64,000 bases of DNA from Candidatus Pseudobacter hemicellulosilyticus (GTDB taxonomy: Bacteria; Bacteroidota; Bacteroidia; Chitinophagales; Chitinophagaceae): contig CP119311.1 of NCBI GenBank assembly GCA_029202545.1, positions 1,798,001-1,862,000 of the forward strand, given 5' to 3'. Positions 35,327 to 44,192 of this stretch are shown here, piece by piece. The stretch's first letter is position 1. Each line of letters begins with the position of its first letter. Under the pieces are notes generated by a model, which saw nothing but the letters and a program-made list of their open reading frames with translations, was not told the origin of the DNA and made no database searches. The position numbers and the translations under genes are program-made.

Positions 35327-36301
35327 TTAAGACAGCAGCCTGGCTGCGTCTTTGGCAAAATAAGTGGCAATCAGATCGGCGCCGGCGCGTTTAATGCCGG
35401 TGAGGGTTTCCAGGATGGCTTTGTCCTCATTCAGCCAGCCCATTTTAGCGGCGGCCTTGATCATGGCATATTCACCGCTGATATTGTAAGCACTAACAGG
35501 TACGGTCACGGCATTTTTAATTTCACGGATAATGTCCATATAGGCCAGGGCCGGTTTCACCATCACGATGTCTGCCCCTTCTTCAATATCCTGCAGGGTC
35601 TCTTTCACGGCTTCAATGCGGTTGGCATAATTCATCTGGTAGGTTTTCTTATCGCCAAAGCCAGGTGCGGAGTCCAGCGCATCCCGGAAGGGGCCATAGA
35701 AGCAGGAAGCGTATTTGGCGCTATAGCTCATGATACCTGTTTTGGTAAAGCCGTTTTCTTCCAGGGCTTTGCGGATAGCGCCAATGCGACCATCCATCAT
35801 ATCACTGGGGGCCACAAGATCGGCCCCGGCGGCGGCATGGCTGACACTCATGCCGGCCAGTACTTCCACTGTGGGGTCGTTCACAATATCTGATCCTTCC
35901 ACAATGCCGTCATGGCCATAGGTAGAGAAGGGGTCCAGGGCTACATCGGTCATCACGACCATTTCGGGGCAGGCATCCTTCACGGCTTTGATGCTGCGTT
36001 GCATCAGGCCATTGGGGTTGAGGGCTTCAGTCCCTTTATTGTCTTTCAGCTCATCGGGGCATTTGATGAAGAGCAGTACGGATTTCAGGCCCAGGCTCCA
36101 GAGCTCCTTTACTTCTTTGGCCAGGTTGTCCAGGCTGACGCGGTAGTAGCCGGGCATGGAGGAGATCTCCTGTTTTACATTCTGGCCTTCGGTCACAAAC
36201 AGGGGCACAATGAAATCGTTGACGGTAAGCAGGGTCTCGGTCACCAGGGCGCGCAGCGCGGGCGACTGACGGAGGATCCTGTTTCTTTTTTGCAGATACA
36301 T
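35327..36301 (-). CDS. hemB: Porphobilinogen synthase (delta-aminolevulinate dehydratase)
   Basis: Condenses two 5-aminolevulinates to porphobilinogen. 324 residues. The two active-site lysines lie in MSYSAKYASCFYGPFRDA and VMVKPALAYMDII. The metal-binding stretch reads DVALDPFSTYGHDG, with Asp where zinc-type enzymes have cysteines, so this is the magnesium-dependent type. The ATG at 36301 is 17 bp after the hemF stop, within the hem operon. Confidence 0.97.
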   Translation of the reverse strand: MYLQKRNRILRQSPALRALVTETLLTVNDFIVPLFVTEGQNVKQEISSMPGYYRVSLDNLAKEVKELWSLGLKSVLLFIKCPDELKDNKGTEALNPNGLMQRSIKAVKDACPEMVVMTDVALDPFSTYGHDGIVEGSDIVNDPTVEVLAGMSVSHAAAGADLVAPSDMMDGRIGAIRKALEENGFTKTGIMSYSAKYASCFYGPFRDALDSAPGFGDKKTYQMNYANRIEAVKETLQDIEEGADIVMVKPALAYMDIIREIKNAVTVPVSAYNISGEYAMIKAAAKMGWLNEDKAILETLTGIKRAGADLIATYFAKDAARLLS

Positions 36302-36318
36302 AATTGATCAGTTTTTAT

Positions 36319-37236
36319 TTAAACCCAATCCACCGGGTGGAGGCAAACCATTTGCAGTTTTTCTTCTTCACTACCTTTCTCCGGTTGATAGTTGTATTCA
36401 AATCGAACAGTAGGGGGCAGGCTCATCAGGATGCTTTCAATGCGGCCATTGGTCTTAAGGCCAAACAGCGTCCCGCGGTCATGCACCAGGTTGAACTCGG
36501 TATAACGACCCCGGCGGATCTCCTGCCAGTATTTGTGTGCGCCGTCATAGGGCATATTCTTCCTGCGTTCCACAATGGGGATATAGGCAGGAATGAACGC
36601 ATCGCCGCAGGCTTGGGCAAAGCTGACCCAGAAGTCAACATTGTGCTTGTCGCCGGCGCGCTGGTAATCATAAAAGATACCACCAATACCGCGGCGTTCT
36701 CGGTTGCGGTGGTGGTTCACAAAGTATTCATCGCACTCTTTTTTGAAGGGGCGGTACAGGTCCGGGTCCAGTTGGTCGCAGACCTTCTTATAAGCGCCGT
36801 GAAAATGAACGGCGTCTTCTTCAAACAGGTAGTAGGGGGTAAGATCGGTGCCACCGCCAAACCAGCGGTCGGCCAGGTTCCCATCGGCATCATACAGCTC
36901 AAACATGCGGTAGTTGCAGTGGATGGTGGGGACAAAAGGATTGATGGGATGCAGCACCAGGGAGAGGCCGCAGGCAAACCAGCTATGGCCGTTGATCTTC
37001 AGCTGGTTTTTCATGGCATCGGTAACGGGGCCAAATACAATGGAAGTATTGACGCCGCCTTTTTCAAAGACCTTACCGTGCGAGATCACTCTTGTTCTGC
37101 CGCCACCGCCTTCGGGCCTTTCCCATTTGTCTTCCATGAAGCGGGCCTTGCCATCGGCTTCTTCAAGGGCCTGGCAGATGCGGTCCTGGAGATCATATAT
37201 ATAGGCTATCCAATCTTCTTTAACGGGCATGGTCAT
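36319..37236 (-). CDS. hemF: Oxygen-dependent coproporphyrinogen III oxidase
   Basis: Converts coproporphyrinogen III to protoporphyrinogen IX using O2, so the organism makes heme under oxic conditions by the protoporphyrin branch. 305 residues with the HemF signature WFGGGTDLTPYYLFEEDAVHFH region, preceded by GGGGRTRVISHGKVFEKGGVN and followed by RGIGGIFYDYQ. An in-frame ATG lies two codons downstream (MPVKEDW). An anaerobic hemN is not present in this window. Confidence 0.97.
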   Translation of the reverse strand: MTMPVKEDWIAYIYDLQDRICQALEEADGKARFMEDKWERPEGGGGRTRVISHGKVFEKGGVNTSIVFGPVTDAMKNQLKINGHSWFACGLSLVLHPINPFVPTIHCNYRMFELYDADGNLADRWFGGGTDLTPYYLFEEDAVHFHGAYKKVCDQLDPDLYRPFKKECDEYFVNHHRNRERRGIGGIFYDYQRAGDKHNVDFWVSFAQACGDAFIPAYIPIVERRKNMPYDGAHKYWQEIRRGRYTEFNLVHDRGTLFGLKTNGRIESILMSLPPTVRFEYNYQPEKGSEEEKLQMVCLHPVDWV

Positions 37237-37321
37237 TTATTTTTTTCAAGCATTCCAGAAAGGGTTGAATGAACCGGTTGAAAACATTTTTGGGTTTGTA
37301 CGGATCCGGAAAATTGAATGC

Positions 37322-38362
37322 TTATGCTTTCTTCCGATAGTTCTTCACCGTATTGACAAAGGCGCGGGCATGGTCAACGGGCACATTGGGCAGGATGCCA
37401 TGGCCCAGGTTGGCGATATGCCGGTAGCCGCCGAACTCGTCCAGCATAGCGGTCACTTCTTTTTCAATTACAGGGATGGGGGCCAGCAGCTTGGCTGGGT
37501 CAAAATTGCCCTGCAGGGTCACGTTGTTACCGGCCAGCCGGCGGGCGACGGTGGGGGTATTGGCCCAGTCGATCCCCAGTCCATGAGCGCCGGTGGCGGC
37601 CATTTTATCCAGGGCATGCCAGGCGCCTTTGGCGAAGATGATGGTGAGTACCTCGTCTTTCAGGGCGTCCACGATCTGGCGGATATAACGCAGGGAAAAT
37701 TCTTCAAAATCGTTCACGCTGAGCAGGCCGCCCCAGCTGTCGAAGATCTGTACCACATCAGCCCCTGCCTTTACCTGGCCTTTAAGGTAGGCGATAGTGG
37801 TGTCGGTGATCATCTGCAGCAGCTGGTGGGCTGTGGCGGGTTGGGTATAACAGAAGGCTTTGGCCTCATCGAAGGTTTTGGAGCCTTTGCCCTGCACCAT
37901 ATAACAAAGCAGGGTCCAGGGAGCGCCGGCAAAACCGATCAGGGGCACGCGGCCGTTGAGTTCTTTTTTAGTAAGGGCCAGTGCATCGAACACATATCCA
38001 AGTTCATCCTGGACATCGGGGATATGCAGCTTGCTGAGGTCGCTGTATTGTTTGATGGGATGAGGCAGCAGCGGTCCTTTCTGTTCTACCATCTGCACTT
38101 CCATGCCCATGGCCTGGGGTACTACCAGGATATCAGAAAAAATGATGGCTGCGTCTACGCCTACCTGTTCTACGGGCTGGATGGTGATCTCGGCGGCCAG
38201 TTCGGGTTGCTGGCAGCGTTCAAAGAAAGAATACTTTGCTTTCAGCTTCATATAGTCCGGCAGGTAGCGGCCTGCCTGGCGCATCATCCATACGGGTGTT
38301 CTTTCCGTTTGTTCTCCTCTCAGTGTTCTTAATAACAGGTCGTTTGTCAGCATATGGTTCAT
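37322..38362 (-). CDS. hemE: Uroporphyrinogen decarboxylase
   Basis: Removes four carboxyl groups from uroporphyrinogen III to give coproporphyrinogen III. 346 residues. The family signature PVWMMRQAGRYLPDYMKLK lies near residues 23-41, with Asp in IIFSDILVVPQAMGM and the GFAGAPWTLLCYMVQG signature in the middle. Its ATG overlaps the hemD stop by 4 nt (ATGA). An 85-bp gap with no clear terminator separates it from hemF. Confidence 0.97.
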   Translation of the reverse strand: MNHMLTNDLLLRTLRGEQTERTPVWMMRQAGRYLPDYMKLKAKYSFFERCQQPELAAEITIQPVEQVGVDAAIIFSDILVVPQAMGMEVQMVEQKGPLLPHPIKQYSDLSKLHIPDVQDELGYVFDALALTKKELNGRVPLIGFAGAPWTLLCYMVQGKGSKTFDEAKAFCYTQPATAHQLLQMITDTTIAYLKGQVKAGADVVQIFDSWGGLLSVNDFEEFSLRYIRQIVDALKDEVLTIIFAKGAWHALDKMAATGAHGLGIDWANTPTVARRLAGNNVTLQGNFDPAKLLAPIPVIEKEVTAMLDEFGGYRHIANLGHGILPNVPVDHARAFVNTVKNYRKKA

Positions 38363-39087
38363 TGATGTTGATCTTTAGATTGAAGGTACTCAATAGCGTT
38401 GTTCAGCAATGTTACGGGATCAGGTTGTGGGCTGGCCATGACCGGGTTGGGGACCATCGTGCGGATAGCGCCGGCGGTGGTTTGTCCAATGGCAAAGCAG
38501 GGTATATGGGGCGGCAATTGGTTCGTCCCAAAAAAACTTTTTACGGCGCTGGGGCTGAAGAACAGCACGGCATCAACAATTTTGTTGATGGTTACCGGGG
38601 TAGCCACTGTTTTATAGACTTTTATTTCGGTGCAGGGAATGGCTGCTGCGTGCAGGGCGTCAGGAATAACATTCCGCCGTTGGTTGCCGCAGAAAAACAC
38701 CAGTTCACCGGCAGGGCTGTAATGCGTGATCTGTGGCGCCAGCAGTGCCGCTTCGGGGGCAATGCCGGCTACCTGCAGTGGTTCTACCAGCTGGCTGTTC
38801 ATGATGGCTTGCAGGGTAGCGCCTGACAGGCAGAAAATGGTCCAGCCGCTCAGTGCCGGGGTGTTGGGTGGCAGATTTTCTGCAACACCCAGCCAGGCGT
38901 TCTGGCTGGTGAAGATGGCCGTTATAGACTGTTGGGCATAGGCCTGCATTTTTTCCTGCAGGCTGGCCGACTGAATAGTTTGTACCTGAATAAAAGACTC
39001 CGTCACTACCTCGATATCCTTATCGGATAGATCCTGTAGAATGTCCGGCGAAAGAGGCCGGGTACTGAGGATGGTGAAGCGGGCCAT
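38359..39087 (-). CDS. hemD: Uroporphyrinogen-III synthase
   Basis: Closes and inverts ring D of hydroxymethylbilane. 242 residues from the ATG at 39087 (MARFTILSTRPLSP), giving the normal size and the two-lobed HemD pattern (ITAIFTSQNAWLGV; DAVLFFSPSAVKSFFG; CFAIGQTTAGAIR). HemD is poorly conserved, so the call leans on these blocks and on the position between hemC and hemE. One copy of the repeated 13-mer lies inside the gene at 38517-38529. Confidence 0.92.
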   Translation of the reverse strand: MARFTILSTRPLSPDILQDLSDKDIEVVTESFIQVQTIQSASLQEKMQAYAQQSITAIFTSQNAWLGVAENLPPNTPALSGWTIFCLSGATLQAIMNSQLVEPLQVAGIAPEAALLAPQITHYSPAGELVFFCGNQRRNVIPDALHAAAIPCTEIKVYKTVATPVTINKIVDAVLFFSPSAVKSFFGTNQLPPHIPCFAIGQTTAGAIRTMVPNPVMASPQPDPVTLLNNAIEYLQSKDQHQ

Positions 39088-39094
39088 TGGGCGT

Positions 39095-40021
39095 TTATTG
39101 TTTTTGTGATGGACGGATAGCATCGGCAATGGCCTGTCCGCCATTGGCCAGCAGAGCGGTGGCCAGTATAGCGCCGGCGTTTTCCGTTTGGTTAAAGGGA
39201 ATGGTTTCTTCTATGCCGGCTTTGGCGCTGCCGTCGGTGGCCAGGATATTCCCCTGGAAGAAAACGGCGCCGTCCTTTACTTCGGCCAGGGCGCTGATGG
39301 GCGTGGAGCAACCACCCAGCAGGGCGCGGAGGAAATCACGTTCTATGCTGGTACAGGTGGCGGTGGCTTCATCATTGAAGGCGGTGCAGGCCTGCAGGAG
39401 GGTTTCGTCTCCGGTACGGCAAACTACCATAATTGCGCCCTGTGCGGGGGCGGGCAGCATCCAGTCCAGTTCCAGGCTGTGTTCCGGGCGCAGTCCGATC
39501 CTTTCCAGGCCGGCGGCGGCAAAGATGGCGCCCTGCCAGTTGCTTTCAGCTACTTTTTTCAGGCGGGTATTGACATTGCCCCGCAGGTTCTCTACCTGGT
39601 GATGGGGATAGCGATGCTTCCATTGGGCAATCCGCCGGATGCTGCTGGTGGCTACCAGGGCAGCGGATCGGTTATCGTCCAAAAATGCTGTATTTCCTTT
39701 ATGGACCAGGAGGTCTTTGTAAGATGCCCGCTTCATTACGGCGGCCTGGCTGATCCCGGGAGGGAGCATGACGGGGACATCCTTCATGGAATGCACGGCC
39801 AGGTCTATCCGGTCATTGAGCAGGGCGCTGTCCAGGCTGCGGGTAAAAATGCCCTGCACACCCATTTCATAGAGCGGGGTCTTGAGATCAATATCGCCTT
39901 CGCTGCGGATATAGACCAGTTCGGCGGGAATATTTTGCGTGGCCAGCAGGTCTTTCACCTGATTGGCCTGCCATACGGCCAGCTGGCTTTCTCTTGTTCC
40001 AATACGGATAACCTTTGTCAT
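39095..40021 (-). CDS. hemC: Hydroxymethylbilane synthase (porphobilinogen deaminase)
   Basis: Polymerises four porphobilinogens into hydroxymethylbilane on a dipyrromethane cofactor. 308 residues from the ATG at 40021 (MTKVIRIGTRESQLAVWQAN). The cofactor cysteine is in LLGGCSTPISALA, the catalytic Asp region is DLAVHSMKDVPVMLPPG, and the Arg-rich pocket is SSIRRIAQWKHRYP. It ends 7 bp before hemD, and hemA ends 66 bp upstream of it. Confidence 0.97.
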   Translation of the reverse strand: MTKVIRIGTRESQLAVWQANQVKDLLATQNIPAELVYIRSEGDIDLKTPLYEMGVQGIFTRSLDSALLNDRIDLAVHSMKDVPVMLPPGISQAAVMKRASYKDLLVHKGNTAFLDDNRSAALVATSSIRRIAQWKHRYPHHQVENLRGNVNTRLKKVAESNWQGAIFAAAGLERIGLRPEHSLELDWMLPAPAQGAIMVVCRTGDETLLQACTAFNDEATATCTSIERDFLRALLGGCSTPISALAEVKDGAVFFQGNILATDGSAKAGIEETIPFNQTENAGAILATALLANGGQAIADAIRPSQKQ

Positions 40022-40087
40022 AGTATATAAAAACGGTTTTCCCAAAGTCAAAGACTCCGGGTCCTGGCGGATGTCCTGCCGGCAAAG

Positions 40088-41329
40088 TTAATTAGAACCT
40101 GTTGCAATAAACTCGTTGATGGCTTCAATATAGTGGCAGCCGCGCTGGTTGTGCTGGCGCATTTTGGAAGCCATGCCATTGATGACCCGCTGGATCTTTT
40201 CGTCGTTATCGATGGGCCTGGTGGCTATCGTTTCCGGGGTCTGTTGTATATATAAGGGGAAGGTCTGGATCTCTTTGAGTTTGGTCTTGACGGCTTTCAG
40301 TACCGGCACATTTTTACGCATATCAAACCAGTCCATGAAATCGCTCATGTGTTCGGCGATGATAGCGTAGGCCTTGGGTACTTCTGCCTGCCTTTTCTGG
40401 AGGGTCTCGTCTTTCAGGCGGGACAGCTCATCCACATTGACCAGGCTGATACCGGGCAGCTGGGCGGCGGCTTCTTCCACATTGTAAGGGATGGAAAGGT
40501 CAATGACCAGTTTGCTGCCGGCGTTCTGCAGGTGGCTGCACAGTACGGTGGGCTGGGCAGCATTGGTAGCTACCACAATAATATCGGCCTGGCGGATATG
40601 TTCGGTGAGCATATCTACAGGAACGTATTGCAGGCCCAGCTCAAAAGCCAGTTCAGCGGCTTTTTCCTGGGAGCGGTTGATCAGTGTGATATTGGTAGTG
40701 CCGAGGTAGTCCACCATATTCTTGCAGGTGGAGCGGCCTATCTTGCCGGTGCCCAGCAGGAGGATCTTTTTATCGGCTACGTTGATCAGTGTCTCTTTGA
40801 TATACTGAACAGCAGCGAAGGACACGGAAACGGTACCGCCGCTGAGGGCTGTTTTGTTCTTGATGGCCTTGGAGGATTGCAGTACGCAACCTACCAGGCG
40901 GTCCAGGAAGGCGCCTACAAAATTCCTTTCACGGGCAAACTTCACGGCTGTTTTGATCTGGCCAACAATTTCATAATCGCCCAGGATCTGTGAGTCCAGG
41001 CCGGCGCCTACGGAAAACAGGTGCAGGATGGCTTCGGGGCCTTCCTTGATATAAGCCAGTTCTGTAAAGGTGGCGGCGTTGCCGGAAGTGAAGGTGCAGA
41101 GGAGGTCAATCAGCTGAGCTGCATGTTCTGCAAAACCATAGATCTCGGTACGGTTACAGGTAGAGACAATGAAGAGTTCATTCAGTCCGTAAGAAGGAGC
41201 CAGTGCCAGTAAGGAATCATAGTGATCCTGCGTAATAGCAAATTGTCCCCGGATGGAAGCGTCGGTTTTTTTGTAGTTGATGCCTGCAATGAAGAATTTC
41301 GATATGTCTCTGCTGCTCTGTCCTTGCAT
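40088..41329 (-). CDS. hemA: Glutamyl-tRNA reductase
   Basis: First committed step of the C5 pathway: reduces glutamyl-tRNA to glutamate-1-semialdehyde with NADPH. 413 residues. The nucleophilic cysteine is in IVSTCNRTEIYG, the NADPH fold in KILLLGTGKIGRST, and the C-terminal dimerisation helices follow. It is the first gene of the minus-strand hem series and is divergent from hemH across a 255-bp regulatory gap. In other bacteria HemA is the main heme-controlled step; nothing in the coding sequence shows such control here. Confidence 0.97.
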   Translation of the reverse strand: MQGQSSRDISKFFIAGINYKKTDASIRGQFAITQDHYDSLLALAPSYGLNELFIVSTCNRTEIYGFAEHAAQLIDLLCTFTSGNAATFTELAYIKEGPEAILHLFSVGAGLDSQILGDYEIVGQIKTAVKFARERNFVGAFLDRLVGCVLQSSKAIKNKTALSGGTVSVSFAAVQYIKETLINVADKKILLLGTGKIGRSTCKNMVDYLGTTNITLINRSQEKAAELAFELGLQYVPVDMLTEHIRQADIIVVATNAAQPTVLCSHLQNAGSKLVIDLSIPYNVEEAAAQLPGISLVNVDELSRLKDETLQKRQAEVPKAYAIIAEHMSDFMDWFDMRKNVPVLKAVKTKLKEIQTFPLYIQQTPETIATRPIDNDEKIQRVINGMASKMRQHNQRGCHYIEAINEFIATGSN

Positions 41330-41360
41330 GGATTAATAAGGGGTCTGAAATTTCTGAACA

Positions 41361-41368
41361 CAAAAATA
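41361..41368 (-). promoter_or_regulatory. -7 element for hemA
   Basis: The minus strand reads TATTTTTG (TAnnTTTG), 32 nt before the hemA ATG. A weak TTAG lies about 20 bp further upstream. Confidence 0.5.
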
Positions 41369-41396
41369 CTTGCGATCCCGTCATATACCTAATTCC

Positions 41397-41459
41397 ACTG
41401 TCATTGGACTGTCATTTTAAGAACTGAGAAATATCAGCTTATTTCCTGAGCAAGTTCTT
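41397..41459. promoter_or_regulatory. Candidate operator region between hemA and hemH
   Basis: ACTGTCATT occurs twice (41397-41405 and 41408-41416), spaced exactly 11 bp, one helical turn. Next to it AAGAACT (41419-41425) and AGTTCTT (41453-41459) form an inverted repeat with an inner GAAAT/ATTTC pair (41428-41432, 41441-41445). The arrangement sits between the two divergent -7 elements and suggests a binding site for a regulator; the protein is unknown. Confidence 0.4.
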
Positions 41460-41556
41460 CATGGTGCAAAGGCAATGTGGTGGTGGGTTAGCGGCTACCG
41501 CAGCGGGTCCTGGAAAGGAAAAATCCCTTTACTGAACTTTTCAGGCCCGACAAGGT

Positions 41557-41564
41557 TACTTTTG
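41557..41564 (+). promoter_or_regulatory. -7 element for hemH-hemJ
   Basis: TACTTTTG (TAnnTTTG) lies 20 nt before the hemH ATG. There is no clear -33 sequence. Confidence 0.5.
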
Positions 41565-41584
41565 CAGATCATTCCCCAAATCGT

Positions 41585-42601
41585 ATGGTAAAAAAAGGCA
41601 TTGTATTGATGAACCTCGGATCGCCCGATTCTACGGCGGTCAGGGATGTGCGCCGGTACCTCAACGAGTTCCTGATGGACAGTAAGGTAATTGATATGCC
41701 CCTGCTGCTGCGTGCCCTGCTGGTGCGGGGTATCATAGTACCGTTCCGGGCGCCGAAATCGGCCGAGGCCTACCGGACAATCTGGACCAAAGAAGGATCC
41801 CCCCTGATGGTGATCAGCCGGCAGCTGAAAGATGCTATGCAGGAGCAGGTGAGCGAGCCGGTGGTACTGGCTATGCGGTATGGCAATCCATCGCCGGAGG
41901 ATGCCTACCGGGAGCTGATGGAAAAAGTACCGGGCCTGGAAGAAGTGGTGCTGGTGCCCCTGTACCCGCATTTTGCCATGTCCAGCTATGAAACGGCGGC
42001 CGAATATGCAAAGAAGGTCCACCGCGACAAAAAATTCCCTTTTACCCTTTCCATAGTAGAGCCCTTTTATAGTGATGAGGAATACCTGGATGCGCTGGCG
42101 GAAAGTATCCGTCCTTACCTGGAACAGGAATTTGACCATGTGCTGTTCAGCTATCATGGGGTGCCGGAAAGACACCTGCGTAAGTCTGATCCTACGGGTA
42201 AGCATTGCCTGCAATCGGGCGATTGCTGCGCTGTTGCTTCCCCGGCCCATGCCACCTGTTACCGGCACCAGTGCCTGGACACTATGGCACAGATGGCGGT
42301 AAGGCTGCAACTGCCGGCGGGTAAGTATAGTCATTCTTTCCAGTCGCGCCTGGGTCGTGATCCATGGCTGCAACCCTATACCGTAGTGCGGCTGGAGGAA
42401 CTGCCCAAAGAAGGGATCAAAAAATTACTGGTGGTATGCCCGGCCTTTGTGAGCGATTGCCTGGAGACGCTGGAAGAAATAGCCGAGCAGGGGAAAGAAG
42501 TATTCCTGCATGCCGGCGGGGAATCCTTTGAACTGATCCCCTGCCTGAATGTACACCCAGCCTGGGTAAAAGCCCTGCGTTCACTGGTAGCCACCGCATA
42601 A
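41585..42601 (+). CDS. hemH: Ferrochelatase
   Basis: Inserts ferrous iron into protoporphyrin IX. 338 residues. The catalytic histidine is H191 in LFSYHGVPERH; the N-terminal GIVLMNLGSPDS and the PLYPHFAMSSYETA stretch are family landmarks, and a conserved glutamate lies in HAGGESFELIPCLN. A cysteine group (C208, C214, C215, C225, C230) follows the catalytic histidine; several bacterial ferrochelatases are known to hold a [2Fe-2S] cluster, so an iron-sulfur cluster here is possible (inference). hemJ follows after 12 bp. Confidence 0.95.
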   Translation: MVKKGIVLMNLGSPDSTAVRDVRRYLNEFLMDSKVIDMPLLLRALLVRGIIVPFRAPKSAEAYRTIWTKEGSPLMVISRQLKDAMQEQVSEPVVLAMRYGNPSPEDAYRELMEKVPGLEEVVLVPLYPHFAMSSYETAAEYAKKVHRDKKFPFTLSIVEPFYSDEEYLDALAESIRPYLEQEFDHVLFSYHGVPERHLRKSDPTGKHCLQSGDCCAVASPAHATCYRHQCLDTMAQMAVRLQLPAGKYSHSFQSRLGRDPWLQPYTVVRLEELPKEGIKKLLVVCPAFVSDCLETLEEIAEQGKEVFLHAGGESFELIPCLNVHPAWVKALRSLVATA

Positions 42602-42613
42602 TCCCTCATTGCT

Positions 42614-43150
42614 ATGTATAGTTATATTAAAGCGCTGCACATTATTTTCATTGTTACCTGGTTTGCCGGTCTGTTCTATATACCCCGGTTGCTGATGTAC
42701 AACACGGAGGCGGCGGAAGAGGCAGAGCCCGGCAGAACAGTACTCCGGAAGCATTTCAATATCATGATGAAGCGACTCTGGTACGGCATTACCTGGCCTT
42801 CTGCAGTGCTCACGGCTATTTTTGGTGTCATTACCTGGTATATGTACCTGCGGTTCAGCCTGCCTGGCTGGCTGTTGATCAAGCTGCTCTTTGTAGTGGG
42901 ATTGTATGTGTATCATTTCTCCCTCCAGTCTATGGTAAAGCAGCAACTACAGGGTGTGTTTAAATATACATCCCAGCAACTGCGTTTATGGAATGAGGTA
43001 GCTACTATTTTCCTGGTGGCTATTGTGATGCTGGTAGTGGTGAAGGATGGACTGAGTGCTATCTGGGGACTGGTTGGATTATTACTTTTTATTATACTGC
43101 TCCTGCTGGCTATAAGGGTGTATAAACTGATCCGGCAGCGAAAGAAATAA
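42614..43150 (+). CDS. hemJ: Protoporphyrinogen oxidase HemJ (CopD/UPF0093 family)
   Basis: A 178-residue membrane protein with four to five helices. The first helix carries the family histidine (YIKALHIIFIVTWFAGLFY) and a later one the family lysine (WLLIKLLFVVGLYVYH), the two residues known to matter in HemJ. HemJ oxidises protoporphyrinogen IX to protoporphyrin IX, the step before HemH, and hemH is the gene immediately upstream. CopD-like copper proteins share this fold, but the location supports HemJ. It completes the heme pathway in this window. Confidence 0.88.
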   Translation: MYSYIKALHIIFIVTWFAGLFYIPRLLMYNTEAAEEAEPGRTVLRKHFNIMMKRLWYGITWPSAVLTAIFGVITWYMYLRFSLPGWLLIKLLFVVGLYVYHFSLQSMVKQQLQGVFKYTSQQLRLWNEVATIFLVAIVMLVVVKDGLSAIWGLVGLLLFIILLLLAIRVYKLIRQRKK

Positions 43151-43197
43151 ATGTAGATTCTGCACCTCGTTTAGGCAGGTGCAATACCCATTTTTGA

Positions 43198-43226
43198 AAA
43201 GACCTCCCTTTTTGTGGAGGTTTTTT
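43198..43226 (+). terminator. Terminator of hemH-hemJ
   Basis: ACCTCC (43202-43207) and GGAGGT (43216-43221) pair, flanked by AAAAG and a six-T run, 50 bp after the hemJ stop. Confidence 0.75.
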
Positions 43227-43505
43227 CTTGTCTGCATATACCCTTCCGGGAGCTATTCGGGTGTACCGCAGGGTAATAGGATCTCTATAAGGTTATAAAA
43301 TAAAACAATATGCCAACCTTGCGGATGAAATGCAGGCTGCTGGCTGGTTTAACCAGGACAGGCAGGGCATGAGGTGGCTGATGTTGATAAACACAACAGC
43401 TGCCGGGAACAATAAATAAAAAGGAAAATTATATAAGAAGGAACGCAGGATCCGGGAAGGTATAAAAACAGAAAAACCTTTCCTCAAGTTTTGGATTTTA
43501 AAAGG
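43227..43505. other. Gene-poor stretch with a short coding-like frame
   Basis: The plus frame 43291-43419 is open for 42 codons with a protein-like composition (QYANLADEMQAAGWFNQ, then RWLMLINTTAAGNNK, stop), but its only ATG is at 43330. The terminator at 43506-43535 has no other upstream gene, so a short transcript may exist here. It could be a gene remnant. I do not recognise the product. Confidence 0.25.
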
Positions 43506-43535
43506 AAAGGGGAGCAGGAATACTCCCCTTTTTAA
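43506..43535 (+). terminator. Orphan terminator
   Basis: AAAGGGGAG (43506-43514) pairs with CTCCCCTTT (43523-43531), with an eight-base loop and five T. No recognised gene lies between this and the hemJ terminator. Confidence 0.6.
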
Positions 43536-43624
43536 CCCCTAAACCCTAAACCGTAGAAAAGGTTTTTCATGTAATGCGTTCTAAAAATATATCAAATAAC
43601 TGAATTAAATAACGGTAAAAACAC

Positions 43625-44192
43625 TTGGTAATTCTGCCACTCATTTATAGTAGCAATAACCACACCACTCTCCTAATTCCGAAAGCACATTTTCGTGGTA
43701 TCCATTATCATAAAGAACACCTAAATGATTTCATAAACTATGCCAAAATCAATCTTGCGGTAAAAAAACTTGGAATATTTAAAGAACTGGTGATCTGTTT
43801 TAATACCCCTTTAACCCGCCTTTTTTCAGGCATTGATCATGGCTATAGCTGACAATAAACAAAGAACTACCGTTGCACGCAAAACGCACAAAAACCAAAC
43901 TGCTACTGGCTCCGCATACCTTGACACCGGGATACGGGTCATTGTTCTGGTATTGGGATGAGCGTGCTACTAACAATCCTCAACGGTTGAAAAAGCTGAT
44001 AAGCTGAAAATACGGGAGCGTTAACCAATGGATGAGCTGCTACTGTGAAACTTCGCCTTTGGTGGCGAACTGCTCAGGGAATCTATCTACGAAGTAATCA
44101 GGCCTCGCGGTTTTCTTTCCCTGAAAAAATCAGGCATGAAGATAGGGAAATTGCCAGAAATAAATCAACTAACGAAAAGGCAGAACCGATAA
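43625..44192 (+). pseudogene. Possible decayed gene in three frames
   Basis: Three plus-strand open pieces follow each other with frame changes: 43625-43852 (ends FKELVICFNTPLTRLFSGID), 43849-44007 (LLLAPHTLTPGYGSLFWYW...NNPQRLKKLIS) and 44049-44192 (NFAFGGELLRESIYEVIRPR...MKIGKLPEINQL). Each has protein-like composition and none has a good start. The simplest reading is one gene of about 175 codons broken by frameshifts and stops. The stretch is AT-richer than its neighbours. I recognise no family, and chance open frames remain possible. Confidence 0.28.

Noticed and set aside
43534..43552. Telomere-like CCCTAAA repeats
   Set aside because: Only about two and a half units occur, next to a terminator; too few for a meaningful repeat.
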